DNA of 39,937 nt from Nitrospirota bacterium (GCA_016217675.1 JACRHC010000055.1:1-39937), one strand, 5' to 3'. Counted from the first letter of the stretch, positions 14,648-23,694 are shown. Notes: generated by a model from the sequence alone, not told the origin. Translations and numbers: made by a program.

Positions 14648-16505
14648 ATCCCCGCGGCGTTATCATCAGATTATTCCATGTCAGGGTTTTGGAGTTTCCT
14701 ATGATAACAGTGGTCTGCATATCTATATCATGCTCAAGCATATGCTCAAGGTCAGTAATAATGACAGACTCATTCTCTCTCATTGCGGCCCTTACAATAC
14801 CGACCGGTGTATCAGGGCTGCGATACTGCAAAATGATCTGACGTGCCCTGCTGATATGTTCAGTCCGCCCCTTGCTCTTTGGGTTGTACAGTGCGATCAC
14901 AAAATCCGCCATTGCAGCAGCATAGAGTCTTTTTTCTATGGTCTCCCATTGAGTCAACCTGTCAGAAAGACTGATTGAGGCAAAGTCATGCATCAGCGGA
15001 GCGCCCAGGCGCGATGCACAGGCATTAAGCGCAGATATGCCGGGGATCACCTCAATTTCAGGACTCCGGGTTCCGGATTCTGAATGCTGATTCTTCAGAA
15101 GCTCAAGCACAAGGCCAGCCATGGCGTAAATTCCAGGGTCGCCCCCGCTGATAACAGCAACCGTTCTTCCATCAGAAGACAGCTCTATAGCCTTTCTGCA
15201 GCGGTCGATCTCCTGCGTCATGCCGGTAGCTACTACCTCTTTATCCGCAATCAGATCCTGAATAAGGTCGAGATATGTTCCATACCCCACTATTGAGTCA
15301 GAACCCCTGATCGCCTTCTGGGCATAAGGAGTTATGTGATCTATGCTGCCCGGTCCTGTGCCAACAATAAATATCTTCCCGTATTCCATTTTTCGCCTTC
15401 TTTCTGTTTTCTTTGCAACTGCAACGGTAACGTTGCCGATCTTTTGCTTGGGCACGAGCAGTGTTCTGCCTCCTGCAGCAAGGAGTGCAGAAGGCTCTGC
15501 AACAGCCTGTGCGCCTGTTGCCCTTTTTGCTGCAGGCGATGGAGTTACGCCTTTAACTGTATTTAATTCATCAGCCCCGAAAGTTTGAAGATCAAGTCCG
15601 AACTTGGCTGCAAATGACACCAACCCAGGCTCATTCTTCTTTATATCTATCGTTGACAGGGAATGAAGAGAAAGAAAGCTCAGGTTATGATCAGCAAGGG
15701 TTTTTATGACAGCAGATTCAATCTCCTGCTCCGAGGTGCCACTGTTGCATCCAATGCCAAGTACGAGATTTTTGAGTCTCAAAATTAATTTGCCGCTTGT
15801 ATCACAATTAATCTTGCCCTGTTTTGTCATGCCGGCTTGTCCGGCATCCTTCCCCGCCGCTTTAGCAGAAAGATTCCCGGCAAGCGGGAATGACAGCCCG
15901 CAGGAATTGATATCAATATCGTATATATTGTTAGTTACGAGCAGATCGGCGTGCGATAGGTCGTCAACCCTTTTGAATTCAGGAGGCAAGATAATGCCGA
16001 TTTCATCGTAAACACTCAGAGTTCCGCGATTAATAAGCTTTGTCCCTACCTTCGAAAGCATGTCCCAGTTTTCGATGACGAGATTATTTGCCTCAGCCCA
16101 CAAATCTATTGAAGGAAGATTATTCAGGTCTGAGGCAGTAGTTATGACTGCCTCACCTCCGAGAAATCCGGCGATTTCCCTTGCCTTCTGATTCGCTTTG
16201 CCAAGATGTCCGGACAACAGACTTATTACGTGCTGAGCCTTTTCATCCATAACAATGACAGCAGGGTCAGACTTTTTGTCCTTCATGTATGGCGCGATTG
16301 TCCTGATCACAATGCCTGAAGCCATAATAAAAACAAGGGTATTGTCTTTCTTCCAGAGCTGAGATGGGAAGCGTGCACTATATTTTTTTGTTTCGGCTGC
16401 AGGGTAATAACCCGCAAGCCTTTCTGCAAGCCCTCGACCTCTGTCCGTTATATAAAAGATAGCAACACTGCCTGCATGAGGTGTTTTATTACTTCCTGAA
16501 CTCAT
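14613..16505 (-). CDS. cbiGH: CbiG-CbiH fusion: cobalt-precorrin-5A hydrolase / precorrin-3B C17-methyltransferase
   Basis: A 630-residue two-domain protein. Residues 1-372 are CbiG, which opens the delta-lactone and releases acetaldehyde: MASGIVIRTIAPYMKDKKSD, SLLSGHLGKAN, LGIGCNSGTS and the C-terminal EPSALLAAGGRTLLVPKQKIGNVTVA are typical. Residues 373-630, from MEYGKIFIVGTGPGS, are CbiH, a SAM-dependent methyltransferase with VISGGDPGIYAMAG. Two repeat-derived inserts are embedded in frame: about 15825-15895 in a CbiG loop, and about 15061-15090 in CbiH. The reading frame stays intact. It overlaps cbiF by 17 bases. CbiG and CbiH act in successive steps, so fusion is chemically sensible. 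Confidence 0.93.
   Translation of the reverse strand: MSSGSNKTPHAGSVAIFYITDRGRGLAERLAGYYPAAETKKYSARFPSQLWKKDNTLVFIMASGIVIRTIAPYMKDKKSDPAVIVMDEKAQHVISLLSGHLGKANQKAREIAGFLGGEAVITTASDLNNLPSIDLWAEANNLVIENWDMLSKVGTKLINRGTLSVYDEIGIILPPEFKRVDDLSHADLLVTNNIYDIDINSCGLSFPLAGNLSAKAAGKDAGQAGMTKQGKINCDTSGKLILRLKNLVLGIGCNSGTSEQEIESAVIKTLADHNLSFLSLHSLSTIDIKKNEPGLVSFAAKFGLDLQTFGADELNTVKGVTPSPAAKRATGAQAVAEPSALLAAGGRTLLVPKQKIGNVTVAVAKKTERRRKMEYGKIFIVGTGPGSIDHITPYAQKAIRGSDSIVGYGTYLDLIQDLIADKEVVATGMTQEIDRCRKAIELSSDGRTVAVISGGDPGIYAMAGLVLELLKNQHSESGTRSPEIEVIPGISALNACASRLGAPLMHDFASISLSDRLTQWETIEKRLYAAAMADFVIALYNPKSKGRTEHISRARQIILQYRSPDTPVGIVRAAMRENESVIITDLEHMLEHDIDMQTTVIIGNSKTLTWNNLMITPRGYEKKHQFRTNE
15825..15895. 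repeat. ATGCCGGCTTGTCCGGCAT-type repeat inside cbiG
   Basis: ATGCCGG/CCGGCAT at 15828-15846 and TTCCCGGCAAGCGGGAA form two hairpins and encode PLAGNLSAKAAGKDAGQAGMTK in frame in a loop of CbiG. It resembles dispersed repeats that translate as xPAKAGIQ/KAGMTK in many bacterial genomes; the frame is kept. Confidence 0.6.
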
Positions 16506-17262
16506 GCTTAAAATCCTTATGATAGAGCTTTGACTCTTTCCCCATTGCCTGTTCAGAGGCGCATAGGGCCTTTCCTACATATATCAATGCAGTCTTTCTG
16601 ATTCCAGCCTCTTCAACAAGACCTGCGATAGTCGTAAGCGTGCCCCTTACGATTTTCTGCTGGGGCCATGAGGCCTTCTCTATGACCACTACAGGGGTAT
16701 TCTTTGGATACCCCTCCATCAATTCGGCTGTAACTTTATTGATCATGCCGACGCTTAGGAAAATGACAAGGGTTGCCTGGTGTTTAGCAAGTCCTGAAAG
16801 CCGCTCTTTTTTGGGCACAGGCGTCCTGCCCTCAAGCCTTGTAAATATAACTGTCTGGCTGATCTCGGGTATGGTGAGTTCCTGCCCAAGGGCTGCTGCC
16901 CCTGCAAGGGCAGAAGATACACCCGGAACAACCTCATAGCTGATGCCCAATTCCTGCAGACGCTCAATCTGTTCGGTTATGGCGCTGTAAAATGAGGTGT
17001 CACCAGTATGGAGCCTCACAACAAGCTCACCCCGTTTAACAGCCTTTTTAATAACACCAACAATTTCATCGAGGTCCATCGACGCTGAATCAAAGATCTT
17101 CGTCTTCAGCCCCTTCAGCAATGCAGGGTTTACAAGGCTTCCGGCATATATCACGACTTTCGCTTTTCTGAGCAGTTTCTGGCCCTTAACCGTGATAAGC
17201 TCAGGATCACCCGGGCCTGCTCCGACAAAATAAACCTGTGATTTATTAAGGTTTTTCTTCAT
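16489..17262 (-). CDS. cbiF: CbiF, cobalt-precorrin-4 C11-methyltransferase
   Basis: A 257-residue SAM-dependent methyltransferase of the tetrapyrrole methylase fold. VYFVGAGPGDPELITVKGQKLL is the N-terminal signature, and the CbiF/CobM-specific phrases VVIYAGSLVNPALL, VRLHTGDTSFYSAITEQ and VPGVSSALAGAAALGQELT are all present. It acts on cobalt-precorrin-4 before CbiG in the anaerobic pathway. It overlaps cbiL by four bases and cbiGH by 17. Confidence 0.95.
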   Translation of the reverse strand: MKKNLNKSQVYFVGAGPGDPELITVKGQKLLRKAKVVIYAGSLVNPALLKGLKTKIFDSASMDLDEIVGVIKKAVKRGELVVRLHTGDTSFYSAITEQIERLQELGISYEVVPGVSSALAGAAALGQELTIPEISQTVIFTRLEGRTPVPKKERLSGLAKHQATLVIFLSVGMINKVTAELMEGYPKNTPVVVIEKASWPQQKIVRGTLTTIAGLVEEAGIRKTALIYVGKALCASEQAMGKESKLYHKDFKHEFRK

Positions 17263-17975
17263 TTTTTCACTATCACCATCGAGAAATAGTTGAGGTCGCT
17301 GTCTGTCACCTCATTCAGGCTATAGATTATCTTTTCGTCCTGCATCCCTGCCCGCGCCACATAGACTGCCTTGTCTGTCAGCTGCATTTCATCAAGCTTC
17401 TGCCTGATCTGGACAAAAACCTTGTTCACCTTCATCAGCACAATCGTGTCAAACCTTTGAAGTGTATCCGTGAGGTTTGACATATAATTTGCCGGCAGCA
17501 CAGCAATTCGTTCATCAGCAATGCCAAGATATACTCCAGCTCTTGCAGCCGAGGCCATGATAGACGAGACACCGGGAATGATCTCAATTATGATATCAGG
17601 ATTAAGGTCCAGCAGCCTTTCGTGCAGATAGTAAAAGGTGCTGTAAACTGTAGGGTCTCCGATGGTGATAAAGGCCACATCGATATTGTTTGTGAGCCTG
17701 CTGAGCACACCTTCGACTGTCTTATTCCATTGATTATCAAGATCACCCTGCTCAGTCGCCCCCCTCGTCTTCCTCATAGGGAAATATGCCTCCACAATTT
17801 CCTTGCCGGAAAGGTCTAACAGCTCGCTGACGATTGACAATGCCAGACTGCTGCCCTCCTCACGTCCCTTCGGCACAAAAATACAGGAGGCCTCTTTCAG
17901 AATCCTGAGCCCCTTTAAGGTCAGAAGCTCCGGGTCTCCAGGGCCTACACCTATCACAGTAAGTTTTCCGGGCAT
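17259..17975 (-). CDS. cbiL: CbiL, cobalt-precorrin-2 C20-methyltransferase
   Basis: A 238-residue tetrapyrrole methylase. GKLTVIGVGPGDPELLTLKGLRIL is the fold signature; CIFVPKGREEGSSLALSIV, AFITIGDPTVYSTFYYLHERL and IIPGVSSIMASAARAGVYL mark CbiL/CobI. It methylates C20 of the ring soon after cobalt insertion. It sits next to cbiE-T with no gap, and nothing is odd in its length or motifs. Confidence 0.95.
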   Translation of the reverse strand: MPGKLTVIGVGPGDPELLTLKGLRILKEASCIFVPKGREEGSSLALSIVSELLDLSGKEIVEAYFPMRKTRGATEQGDLDNQWNKTVEGVLSRLTNNIDVAFITIGDPTVYSTFYYLHERLLDLNPDIIIEIIPGVSSIMASAARAGVYLGIADERIAVLPANYMSNLTDTLQRFDTIVLMKVNKVFVQIRQKLDEMQLTDKAVYVARAGMQDEKIIYSLNEVTDSDLNYFSMVIVKK

Positions 17976-19295
17976 CTACTTTTTTTCTCCTTTAATAATA
18001 AAGACAGGGTTCAACGCGCTCATATGCCTTTTGTCGCCGATTTTTTTGGAGCGGGATACAGAAATCTCCGAGACATCAGTTTCAAAACCATTTTCGGAAA
18101 GGGCTTTCATTGCTTCGCTGAGGGTCTCAAGCGTTGTGGCATTTATCACAACTGCACCTTTTGACATGGTGCGGCTGATATGGTTCACTATCCCGCTCAT
18201 ATTGCCACTACTGCCGCCGATAAAGACCCTGTCAGGATCAGGAAGGCCGGTCAATGCAGAAGGTGCCTCCCCTGTTATAACGCTGACATTGGATACCCGG
18301 AAGCGCGCAGCGTTCACTTTGATATTTCCGATCTGCTCCTCATTCTTCTCTATCGAATAAATCTTCAATTCAGGATAAAGCCTTGCAGTCTCGATTGAGA
18401 CTGAGCCTGATCCAGCGCCTATGTCCCAGAATACGCCTTTTTGAGGAAGCCCCAGCTTGTGGATAGATACTGCCCTTACCTCATCCTTTGTTATCAGGCC
18501 TCTTGAGTGAACAATTTCGTCCTCGGATAATCCAAACCTCGCAGCTGAAAAGTGCGCTTTACCCTCTCCCCCGGGAGAGGGCTGGGTGAGGGGGGTATTC
18601 AAAGGACTTCCTGTCAGTATCACAACATTCGGATCACCAAAAGACATTCCGGCAATCTCCTCGGGAGTGCCGCTGCTGACTCTTTCATCAGGATATCCCA
18701 ATCTTTCACAAACGAATATTCTGACGGCTGACGGCTGACGACTGACGGCTGATGCAAGCTTTCTTGCGATTACAGAAGGATTGTTTTCTTTATCCGTCAA
18801 AACAGCGATTTTGTTGTGCTGCTCAAGCAGCGCAGGGATGTCTTTCAGTTCATAGGGAAGCCTCCTTCTTTTCTCAGGATCAGGGCCTCCGTGCAGGCTC
18901 ATAAGAAACGCATTGTCCCATGGCTCACCAATCGCTGCAAATGCAACCTGAATGCTCGAAAGATCAGGCAGGATTTCAACCTTATCATGACCGAATTCTT
19001 CAAGGGCCTTCCTGCCTATGCCGAAGAAGAGCGGGTCGCCTGAGGCAAGAAGAATTAAAGGCAGTGATGAGTGATGGGTGATGAGTGATGTGTGAAGAAA
19101 TGAAATGGTCTCGTCAACCTTGTTAATCACCCTTACCCTGTCTTTGACTTCATCGAACTCCGCGTATCTCTGAAAGACTTCATAAAGCCTTTTTGATGAA
19201 AGAATCACCTCTGAATTTAAAATCAGCTCCCTTGCCCTTGTGTTCAGGGGCCTGTAGCCTATGCCTATGACATAAACCTTATTTACTTTCTGCAA
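17976..19295 (-). CDS. cbiET: CbiE-CbiT fusion (CobL-type): cobalt-precorrin-7 C5- and C15-methyltransferase/decarboxylase
   Basis: A 439-residue fused enzyme. Residues 1 to about 240 are CbiE (VYVIGIGYRPLNTRARELI, LILLASGDPLFFGIG, ILPDLSSIQVAFAAIGEPW). Residues from about 250 are CbiT, with LGLPQKGVFWDIGAGSGSVSIETARLYP as the SAM site and PDPDRVFIGGSSGNMSGIV. At least three dispersed repeats lie in frame: 18562-18598 in the linker (CCCTCTCCC/GGGAGAGGG hairpin), 18721-18753 (GCTGACG family) and 19063-19096 (GTGATGAGT family). All fall between conserved blocks, which suggests tolerated surface loops. It overlaps cbiD by 17 bases. Confidence 0.93.
   Translation of the reverse strand: MQKVNKVYVIGIGYRPLNTRARELILNSEVILSSKRLYEVFQRYAEFDEVKDRVRVINKVDETISFLHTSLITHHSSLPLILLASGDPLFFGIGRKALEEFGHDKVEILPDLSSIQVAFAAIGEPWDNAFLMSLHGGPDPEKRRRLPYELKDIPALLEQHNKIAVLTDKENNPSVIARKLASAVSRQPSAVRIFVCERLGYPDERVSSGTPEEIAGMSFGDPNVVILTGSPLNTPLTQPSPGGEGKAHFSAARFGLSEDEIVHSRGLITKDEVRAVSIHKLGLPQKGVFWDIGAGSGSVSIETARLYPELKIYSIEKNEEQIGNIKVNAARFRVSNVSVITGEAPSALTGLPDPDRVFIGGSSGNMSGIVNHISRTMSKGAVVINATTLETLSEAMKALSENGFETDVSEISVSRSKKIGDKRHMSALNPVFIIKGEKK
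18562..18598. repeat. CCCTCTCCC/GGGAGAGGG palindrome inside cbiE-T
   Basis: CCCTCTCCCCCGGGAGAGGG (18562-18581) plus a GGGTGAGGGGGG tail. It encodes TPLTQPSPGGEGK in the linker between CbiE and CbiT. Confidence 0.7.
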
Positions 19296-20463
19296 TTATC
19301 TCCCCTTCGTATGATACAAGATGAGCAGTGACCGGAATGTCTGCAGCAATTCCTTCTGCGTACTCTTTTGCCATGGTGCAGACCCTAAAATATACCTCAG
19401 AACTTTGGGCTCCAGGTTTTGAATTAATTACATCATAAATCTCACGTGCAGTGTTGAATTCATAAGTCGGATCCAAAAGCCCGGGAAGCAACGTATTCAA
19501 AAAAAGAGTTGTCTGTCCAAGGTCAATAGCGCCATGCCGCACATGCGTCTGAGGAATACGCATGGCGATTTTCAGCAACTTCGCCCAGTGAGCACTTATA
19601 TGGATCTTTTTGAAATTATGCTTTTTTGCCGCGGCAAGCGAGAACTCGACATAATCACCCATCATCACATATGCCTCATCCGGCAGATTGTATTTTTTCA
19701 TATGCGCCTTTTCAGATACCCTTCCTGCAGAAAGAACCACTTCTTCGCATCCCATTGCAATTGCGACATCCATTGCAGCTGTAATACTTGCTGTCCAGGC
19801 CTCTGCTGAAAGAGGCCTGACAATACCTGAGGTGCCAAGAATCGAAATGCCGCCGGTAATGCCAAGACGCGCATTGAGCGTCCTGGTTGCCAGTTCCTCG
19901 CCATTTGGCACAGAGATTGTAACCTCTATTGCCTGACCGTCAGGCAATGGATATTTATCAAGAGCCTCTCCTACGGCTTCCCTGATCATTCTTCGCGGCA
20001 CAGGATTTATGGCAGGTTCGCCTACCTGAACAGCGAGACCTGGCTTGGTCACGGTTCCAACACCTCTTCCGCCTTTGAGGAGAATAAAGGAAAGTTGATC
20101 ACCCTCTCCCTTGCCCTCTCCCCTTTTCTCCTCGGCGAATCCGCCTGAGCGCGGAGAGGGAGAGGGGTGGGTGAGGGGCAGCAATCTCACTTCCGCCACT
20201 ATTTCTGCCCCATTGGTGATATCAGGATCATCACCAGCATCCTTGATCACAGAGGCTGTTGCAATTGGTTTTTCGTTCTGAATACTGAATGCTAAATGCT
20301 GAATGCTGAACGCGTGTCTGTTGCCGTCAGGGAATGGAATCTTAACACTGGTGATCGTTGCAACCTGACCCTGTAACAGAAGCATTGTCGCTGCCTTTGC
20401 CGCAGCTGCTGCACATGCGCCGGTCGTATATCCTGTTCTTAATTTCTTACTTTTCGATTCCAA
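19279..20463 (-). CDS. cbiD: CbiD, cobalt-precorrin-5B C1-methyltransferase
   Basis: A 394-residue enzyme that methylates C1 of the ring in the anaerobic pathway. The N-terminal LRTGYTTGACAAAAAKAA is diagnostic; GRGVGTVTKPGLAVQVGEPAINPVPRRMI and NARLGITGGISILGTSGIVRP also match. It is longer than the usual 360 or so residues because of two in-frame repeat insertions: 20101-20178 (CCCTCTCCC-type, giving PLTHPSPSPRSGGF) and 20278-20311 (CTGAATGCTGAAT-type, giving a QHLAFSIQ pair). Both lie between conserved blocks. It overlaps cobO by 17 bases. Confidence 0.95.
   Translation of the reverse strand: MESKSKKLRTGYTTGACAAAAAKAATMLLLQGQVATITSVKIPFPDGNRHAFSIQHLAFSIQNEKPIATASVIKDAGDDPDITNGAEIVAEVRLLPLTHPSPSPRSGGFAEEKRGEGKGEGDQLSFILLKGGRGVGTVTKPGLAVQVGEPAINPVPRRMIREAVGEALDKYPLPDGQAIEVTISVPNGEELATRTLNARLGITGGISILGTSGIVRPLSAEAWTASITAAMDVAIAMGCEEVVLSAGRVSEKAHMKKYNLPDEAYVMMGDYVEFSLAAAKKHNFKKIHISAHWAKLLKIAMRIPQTHVRHGAIDLGQTTLFLNTLLPGLLDPTYEFNTAREIYDVINSKPGAQSSEVYFRVCTMAKEYAEGIAADIPVTAHLVSYEGEIIAESK
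20101..20178. repeat. CCCTCTCCC-type palindrome inside cbiD
   Basis: ACCCTCTCCCTTGCCCTCTC on the left and GGAGAGGGAGAGGGGTGGG on the right flank a short spacer; together about 78 bases encode LPLTHPSPSPRSGGF and the following charged stretch. Confidence 0.7.
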
Positions 20464-20965
20464 CTCTTGCCTTCACTCCCTTTTTTGCATAATGCCTCAG
20501 CTCATGCATTTCGGTCACAAGGTCTGCCTTTTCTATGATCCTCTCGTCTGCGTATCTGCCGGTTATAACGAGTTCAACATTCACAGGCTTCATCTCCATC
20601 ACCTCAAGCAGTTCATCCCGGCTGATCAGCCCGCGATTGACAGCAACATTTGCCTCGTCCAATATGATCAGATCATAATCGCGAGATCGCATGACCTCTT
20701 TCACCTCGTCAAGCCCCTGTCTGGCTGCATCAATGTCAGATGCGTTTGCTTTCCTATTCAGGATAAAACCCTTGCCTGACTGCTTTATGGTAATAAGATC
20801 GTTAAATCGCTCAAGCGCCTTATGCTCACTGCATCTGCTCTTTTTGATGAACTGCATGACAAATACTCTCAAACCTGCTCCTGCAGCCCGCAGTGAAAGC
20901 CCCAAGGCTGCAGTCGTCTTGCCTTTGCCATTGCCTGTATAGACCTGGATATATCCCCTGCGCAT
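20447..20965 (-). CDS. cobO: CobO/BtuR corrinoid adenosyltransferase
   Basis: A 172-residue ATP:corrinoid adenosyltransferase that adds the upper 5'-deoxyadenosyl ligand to cobalt(I) corrinoids. GYIQVYTGNGKGKTTAALG holds the P-loop (GNGKGKTT, residues about 12-19), and LIILDEANVAVNRGLIS and LVITGRYADERIIEKADLVTEM are typical of the BtuR family. It lies between cbiO and cbiD with three-base and overlapping junctions, so it is expressed with ring synthesis. Confidence 0.95.
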   Translation of the reverse strand: MRRGYIQVYTGNGKGKTTAALGLSLRAAGAGLRVFVMQFIKKSRCSEHKALERFNDLITIKQSGKGFILNRKANASDIDAARQGLDEVKEVMRSRDYDLIILDEANVAVNRGLISRDELLEVMEMKPVNVELVITGRYADERIIEKADLVTEMHELRHYAKKGVKARVGIEK

Positions 20966-20967
20966 AT

Positions 20968-21822
20968 TCAGTCTTCCTTCACATCTTCCATAATTTTCAA
21001 TATTTCCCTTCTTGCCTCACCGACCGTAAGAGGTATCTTTCCAAAACCGATCTTGTCCTCATGTTTGAGCTTATAGATCATCTCTGCAATATGCGGCAGC
21101 CTGAGCTTGACCTCCTCCATATCCTTTGGTGCGGTAAAGACCTCCTCCGGAGAGCCGCCGCGCACGATTTTACCCCTACTTAAAATATAGAGATTGTCGA
21201 GAAAGACAGGCACAAGATCAACGCTGTGCGTTGCCATCACTATCGTAACACCCTTCTTCCGGTTCAGCTCTGTAAGAAGCCTCATCATTCTGTATTCTCC
21301 CATTGGATCAAGTCCTGCGGTAGGTTCGTCCATCAGAAGTATCTCATGTCCCATAGCAAGAAGACCTGCAATGCATATTCTCTTTTTTTGTCCAAAGCTG
21401 AGATTGTGAATCGACTTCTGCGCATAGTGTTCCATATCAACATCGCGCAAAGCGCCCAAAACGCGCTCGGAAGTCTCTGCCTCGGAAAAGCCCATATTCA
21501 GGGGGCCGAAGGCAACATCCTCAAATACGGTGGGTGCGAAGAGCTGTTCATCAGGGTTCTGAAAAATAAGACCGATTTTCCGGTAAATCTCTTTTGGCGA
21601 AAGCCTCCTGATCTCAGTGCCGTCAAGCAGAACACTGCCATCGAAATCCTTCAGCAGACCGTCCATGACTTTCAGCAGTGTAGTCTTGCCAGAACCGTTA
21701 GAGCCTAACAGCCCGGTAAATTCCCCACTCTTCATGCTGATCTGTATGTCAGACAGGGCAACCGTATTATCCGGATACTTAAAAGATTTTATATCCAGAT
21801 CCAGCCTTACAGAATTTTCCAT
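20968..21822 (-). CDS. cbiO: CbiO, ATPase of the cobalt ECF transporter
   Basis: A 284-residue ABC ATPase. Walker A is GSNGSGKTT, the signature is LSFGQKKR and Walker B is ILLMDEPTAGLD, followed by VTIVMATHSVDLVP. The Q-loop with GLIFQNPDEQLFAPTVFEDVAFGP is that of ECF-type energising ATPases. It overlaps cbiQ by 16 bases and belongs with cbiM and cbiQ upstream, so the transported metal is most likely cobalt. Only one ATPase gene is present, as in other CbiMNQO systems. Confidence 0.95.
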   Translation of the reverse strand: MENSVRLDLDIKSFKYPDNTVALSDIQISMKSGEFTGLLGSNGSGKTTLLKVMDGLLKDFDGSVLLDGTEIRRLSPKEIYRKIGLIFQNPDEQLFAPTVFEDVAFGPLNMGFSEAETSERVLGALRDVDMEHYAQKSIHNLSFGQKKRICIAGLLAMGHEILLMDEPTAGLDPMGEYRMMRLLTELNRKKGVTIVMATHSVDLVPVFLDNLYILSRGKIVRGGSPEEVFTAPKDMEEVKLRLPHIAEMIYKLKHEDKIGFGKIPLTVGEARREILKIMEDVKED

Positions 21823-22562
21823 GCCACTCCCATGACAGATACAATTACCAAAGCTCCTGACACTTCCAATGCCCTGAAAGGTTTATGCTTCAGCATCGGC
21901 ATATCCCCGTCATATCCGCGCTGAATCATCGAGACAGTTATGGCATGGCTTCGGTCAAAGGCCTTCAGAACAAGAGAGCCTGTCAGCGTACCAAATGACC
22001 CGAGCCCCCGTCTGAACCCTGCATACCCAAGCCGGTTCCTCTGCGCATTATAAATGACCTGGGCATCTTCGAGGATTACAAATATATAGCGGTATGCAAA
22101 CATGAGGATCTCCACAAAGCCCTTTGGGACCCTCAGCCATGATAGCGCAGACATAAGGGCAGTAAACGGTGTCGAGAAACCAAGCAGTGCGAGCACGGAA
22201 ACAGCACCGAGGATTCTACAAGCAATAGTCAGACCTTCTTTCAGTCCGTCAGAATGTCCGGTTATATTGATACCGAAAACCTCAACCGAAAACATGACTT
22301 CACTGCCGGAGAAGAAGAATTTCAGAAGCACCAGAATTATGATGATAAACAGAGGCTCTGAAAACCTCAGCAAAAAGATTTTCAGAGGCACCCTGATATA
22401 TATGCAGCCCGACAGACAGCCCGCAAGAACAACAACAGGAAAGATAAATCCCTTATAGCTGAGGACCAGTCCGAGCAGAACCAGGGCGAAGACAAGCTTC
22501 ACCCTGGCATCAATGCCTGAAAGACCGTGGTCCTTTCTTAAATGCTCAGAAAATATCTGCAT
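21807..22562 (-). CDS. cbiQ: CbiQ, transmembrane coupling subunit of the cobalt transporter
   Basis: A 251-residue membrane protein. LSGIDARVKLVFALVLLGLVLS is the classic CbiQ N-terminus, followed by several transmembrane helices; VPKGFVEILMFAYRYIFVILEDAQVIYNAQRNRLGY and SHAITVSMIQRGYDG contain the coupling-helix type segments (A-R/Q-R-G) that touch the ATPase. It links CbiO to the substrate-binding CbiM. The gene is normal in length and frame. Confidence 0.94.
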   Translation of the reverse strand: MQIFSEHLRKDHGLSGIDARVKLVFALVLLGLVLSYKGFIFPVVVLAGCLSGCIYIRVPLKIFLLRFSEPLFIIIILVLLKFFFSGSEVMFSVEVFGINITGHSDGLKEGLTIACRILGAVSVLALLGFSTPFTALMSALSWLRVPKGFVEILMFAYRYIFVILEDAQVIYNAQRNRLGYAGFRRGLGSFGTLTGSLVLKAFDRSHAITVSMIQRGYDGDMPMLKHKPFRALEVSGALVIVSVMGVAWKIL

Positions 22563-22565
22563 ATC

Positions 22566-22922
22566 TCATCTATGTTCTTCAGTTCGACTTCCGGGTTCAG
22601 GTTTTTGACTTCTGTTTTCCATTAAAGTTCGCCAGTAATACCCGGCCGCAAAACCGCCGACAGTACCTGCAAGCAGAAATACAAACAGCAGCAGGTCTCC
22701 CTGATCTGTATTTATCAGAGGTTCCCTTGCCTCCCTGCCATGCTCCTTTGCATATTTTTCTATGACCGATTCATCTACGCCCGACCATTTCTCAGAGGCA
22801 TCAACTGCCGTAACGAGTAATGGGTAAAGCGTAATGAGAATAAAGAGGAACATTAACCCCACCCATCCTCCTCTTGGATAAGGGGAGGAGAGAAGAGGGG
22901 TTGTTTTCTTTGCATTTCTCAT
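22566..22922 (-). CDS. small two-helix membrane protein in the CbiN position
   Basis: A 118-residue protein with an N-terminal helix (GLMFLFILITLYPLLVTAV) and a second one (DLLLFVFLLAGTVGGFAAGYYW), flanking an exported loop with EKWSGVDESVIEKYAKEHGREA. The topology is that of CbiN, the two-helix accessory part of cobalt ECF transporters, but the sequence between the helices does not match the usual CbiN in my view; it may be an alternative accessory family. Repeat-like sequence appears three times: at the N-terminus (22854-22903), within helix 1 (22811-22838) and at the C-terminus. It sits in ATGA overlap with cbiM and four bases before cbiQ. Confidence 0.65.
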   Translation of the reverse strand: MRNAKKTTPLLSSPYPRGGWVGLMFLFILITLYPLLVTAVDASEKWSGVDESVIEKYAKEHGREAREPLINTDQGDLLLFVFLLAGTVGGFAAGYYWRTLMENRSQKPEPGSRTEEHR

Positions 22923-23686
22923 CCTGCCACCTCCTCCGGCTTCAGCACCCTCATCTTCACCAGCAGATCAGGCCTTTTCCTATATAGAAGCATCACCATG
23001 CCTGCTGTCATGGCGCCTTCGAGTATTCCAAGAGGAAGCTGTGTCGGGATAAAGGCGATCAGGATTTTCAGGAAGAGGGGCATAAAGGCTTCGTCTCCCC
23101 TGATACCTGAAGCGAGTTCGACGGATGTCATCAGATAGGTGGCCCAGTCTGCAAGCAGCCCTGCCATAAAACCGGAAACAGCAAGATTTATCTTCACAGA
23201 ACGAAGAGTCTTGAAGGTCAGATAGCCGGCAAAGGAACCCATCACTCCCATAGAAACAATATCCGCACCCCATGTACTCAACCCTCCATGTGCAAGGAAA
23301 AGGGCCTGTATCAGCAGCGCGACAGCTGTAATCAATATGCTGATGGCAGGACCGACGAGTATTCCTGCGATACCAGTCCCGCATGGATGGGAACAGGTGC
23401 CTGCTGTGGGCACCGGAATCGGCATGCATGAGATGATAAACACAACAGCAGCCATCAGTCCCACAAGCGGCTTGAACGACAGGTCAACAGACGACTCTTT
23501 TTTTAATTTATAAAGACCCCATGCCACAAACGGCATAGCAGCAAGCGACCAGAGCAAGGCCCAGTTAAAAGGCAGTATGCCCTCAGATATATGCATGGCA
23601 TAAGCGGAAGAGGCCGTAAAAAGTGAAGCGCAAAGAGTTGAGAGTGAAAGAATGATAATTTTAAACCCTGAATTTTGAATTCTCAT
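22919..23686 (-). CDS. cbiM: CbiM, cobalt-binding transmembrane component
   Basis: A 255-residue membrane protein. CbiM binds the metal through its own N-terminus, starting MHI after a cleaved signal: here SAYAMHISEGILPFNW at residues about 27-42 keeps that segment, so the preceding stretch is a signal peptide. Later segments PVPTAGTCSHPCGTGIAGILVG and FIPTQLPLGILEGAMTAGMVM are typical. It is the first transporter gene after an outer-membrane protein and a cobalamin riboswitch. The first eight residues seem to come from a CTGAATTTTGAATTC-like repeat. Nickel as substrate is possible but the context favours cobalt. Confidence 0.95.
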   Translation of the reverse strand: MRIQNSGFKIIILSLSTLCASLFTASSAYAMHISEGILPFNWALLWSLAAMPFVAWGLYKLKKESSVDLSFKPLVGLMAAVVFIISCMPIPVPTAGTCSHPCGTGIAGILVGPAISILITAVALLIQALFLAHGGLSTWGADIVSMGVMGSFAGYLTFKTLRSVKINLAVSGFMAGLLADWATYLMTSVELASGIRGDEAFMPLFLKILIAFIPTQLPLGILEGAMTAGMVMLLYRKRPDLLVKMRVLKPEEVAG

Positions 23687-23694
23687 TGTTCCCC

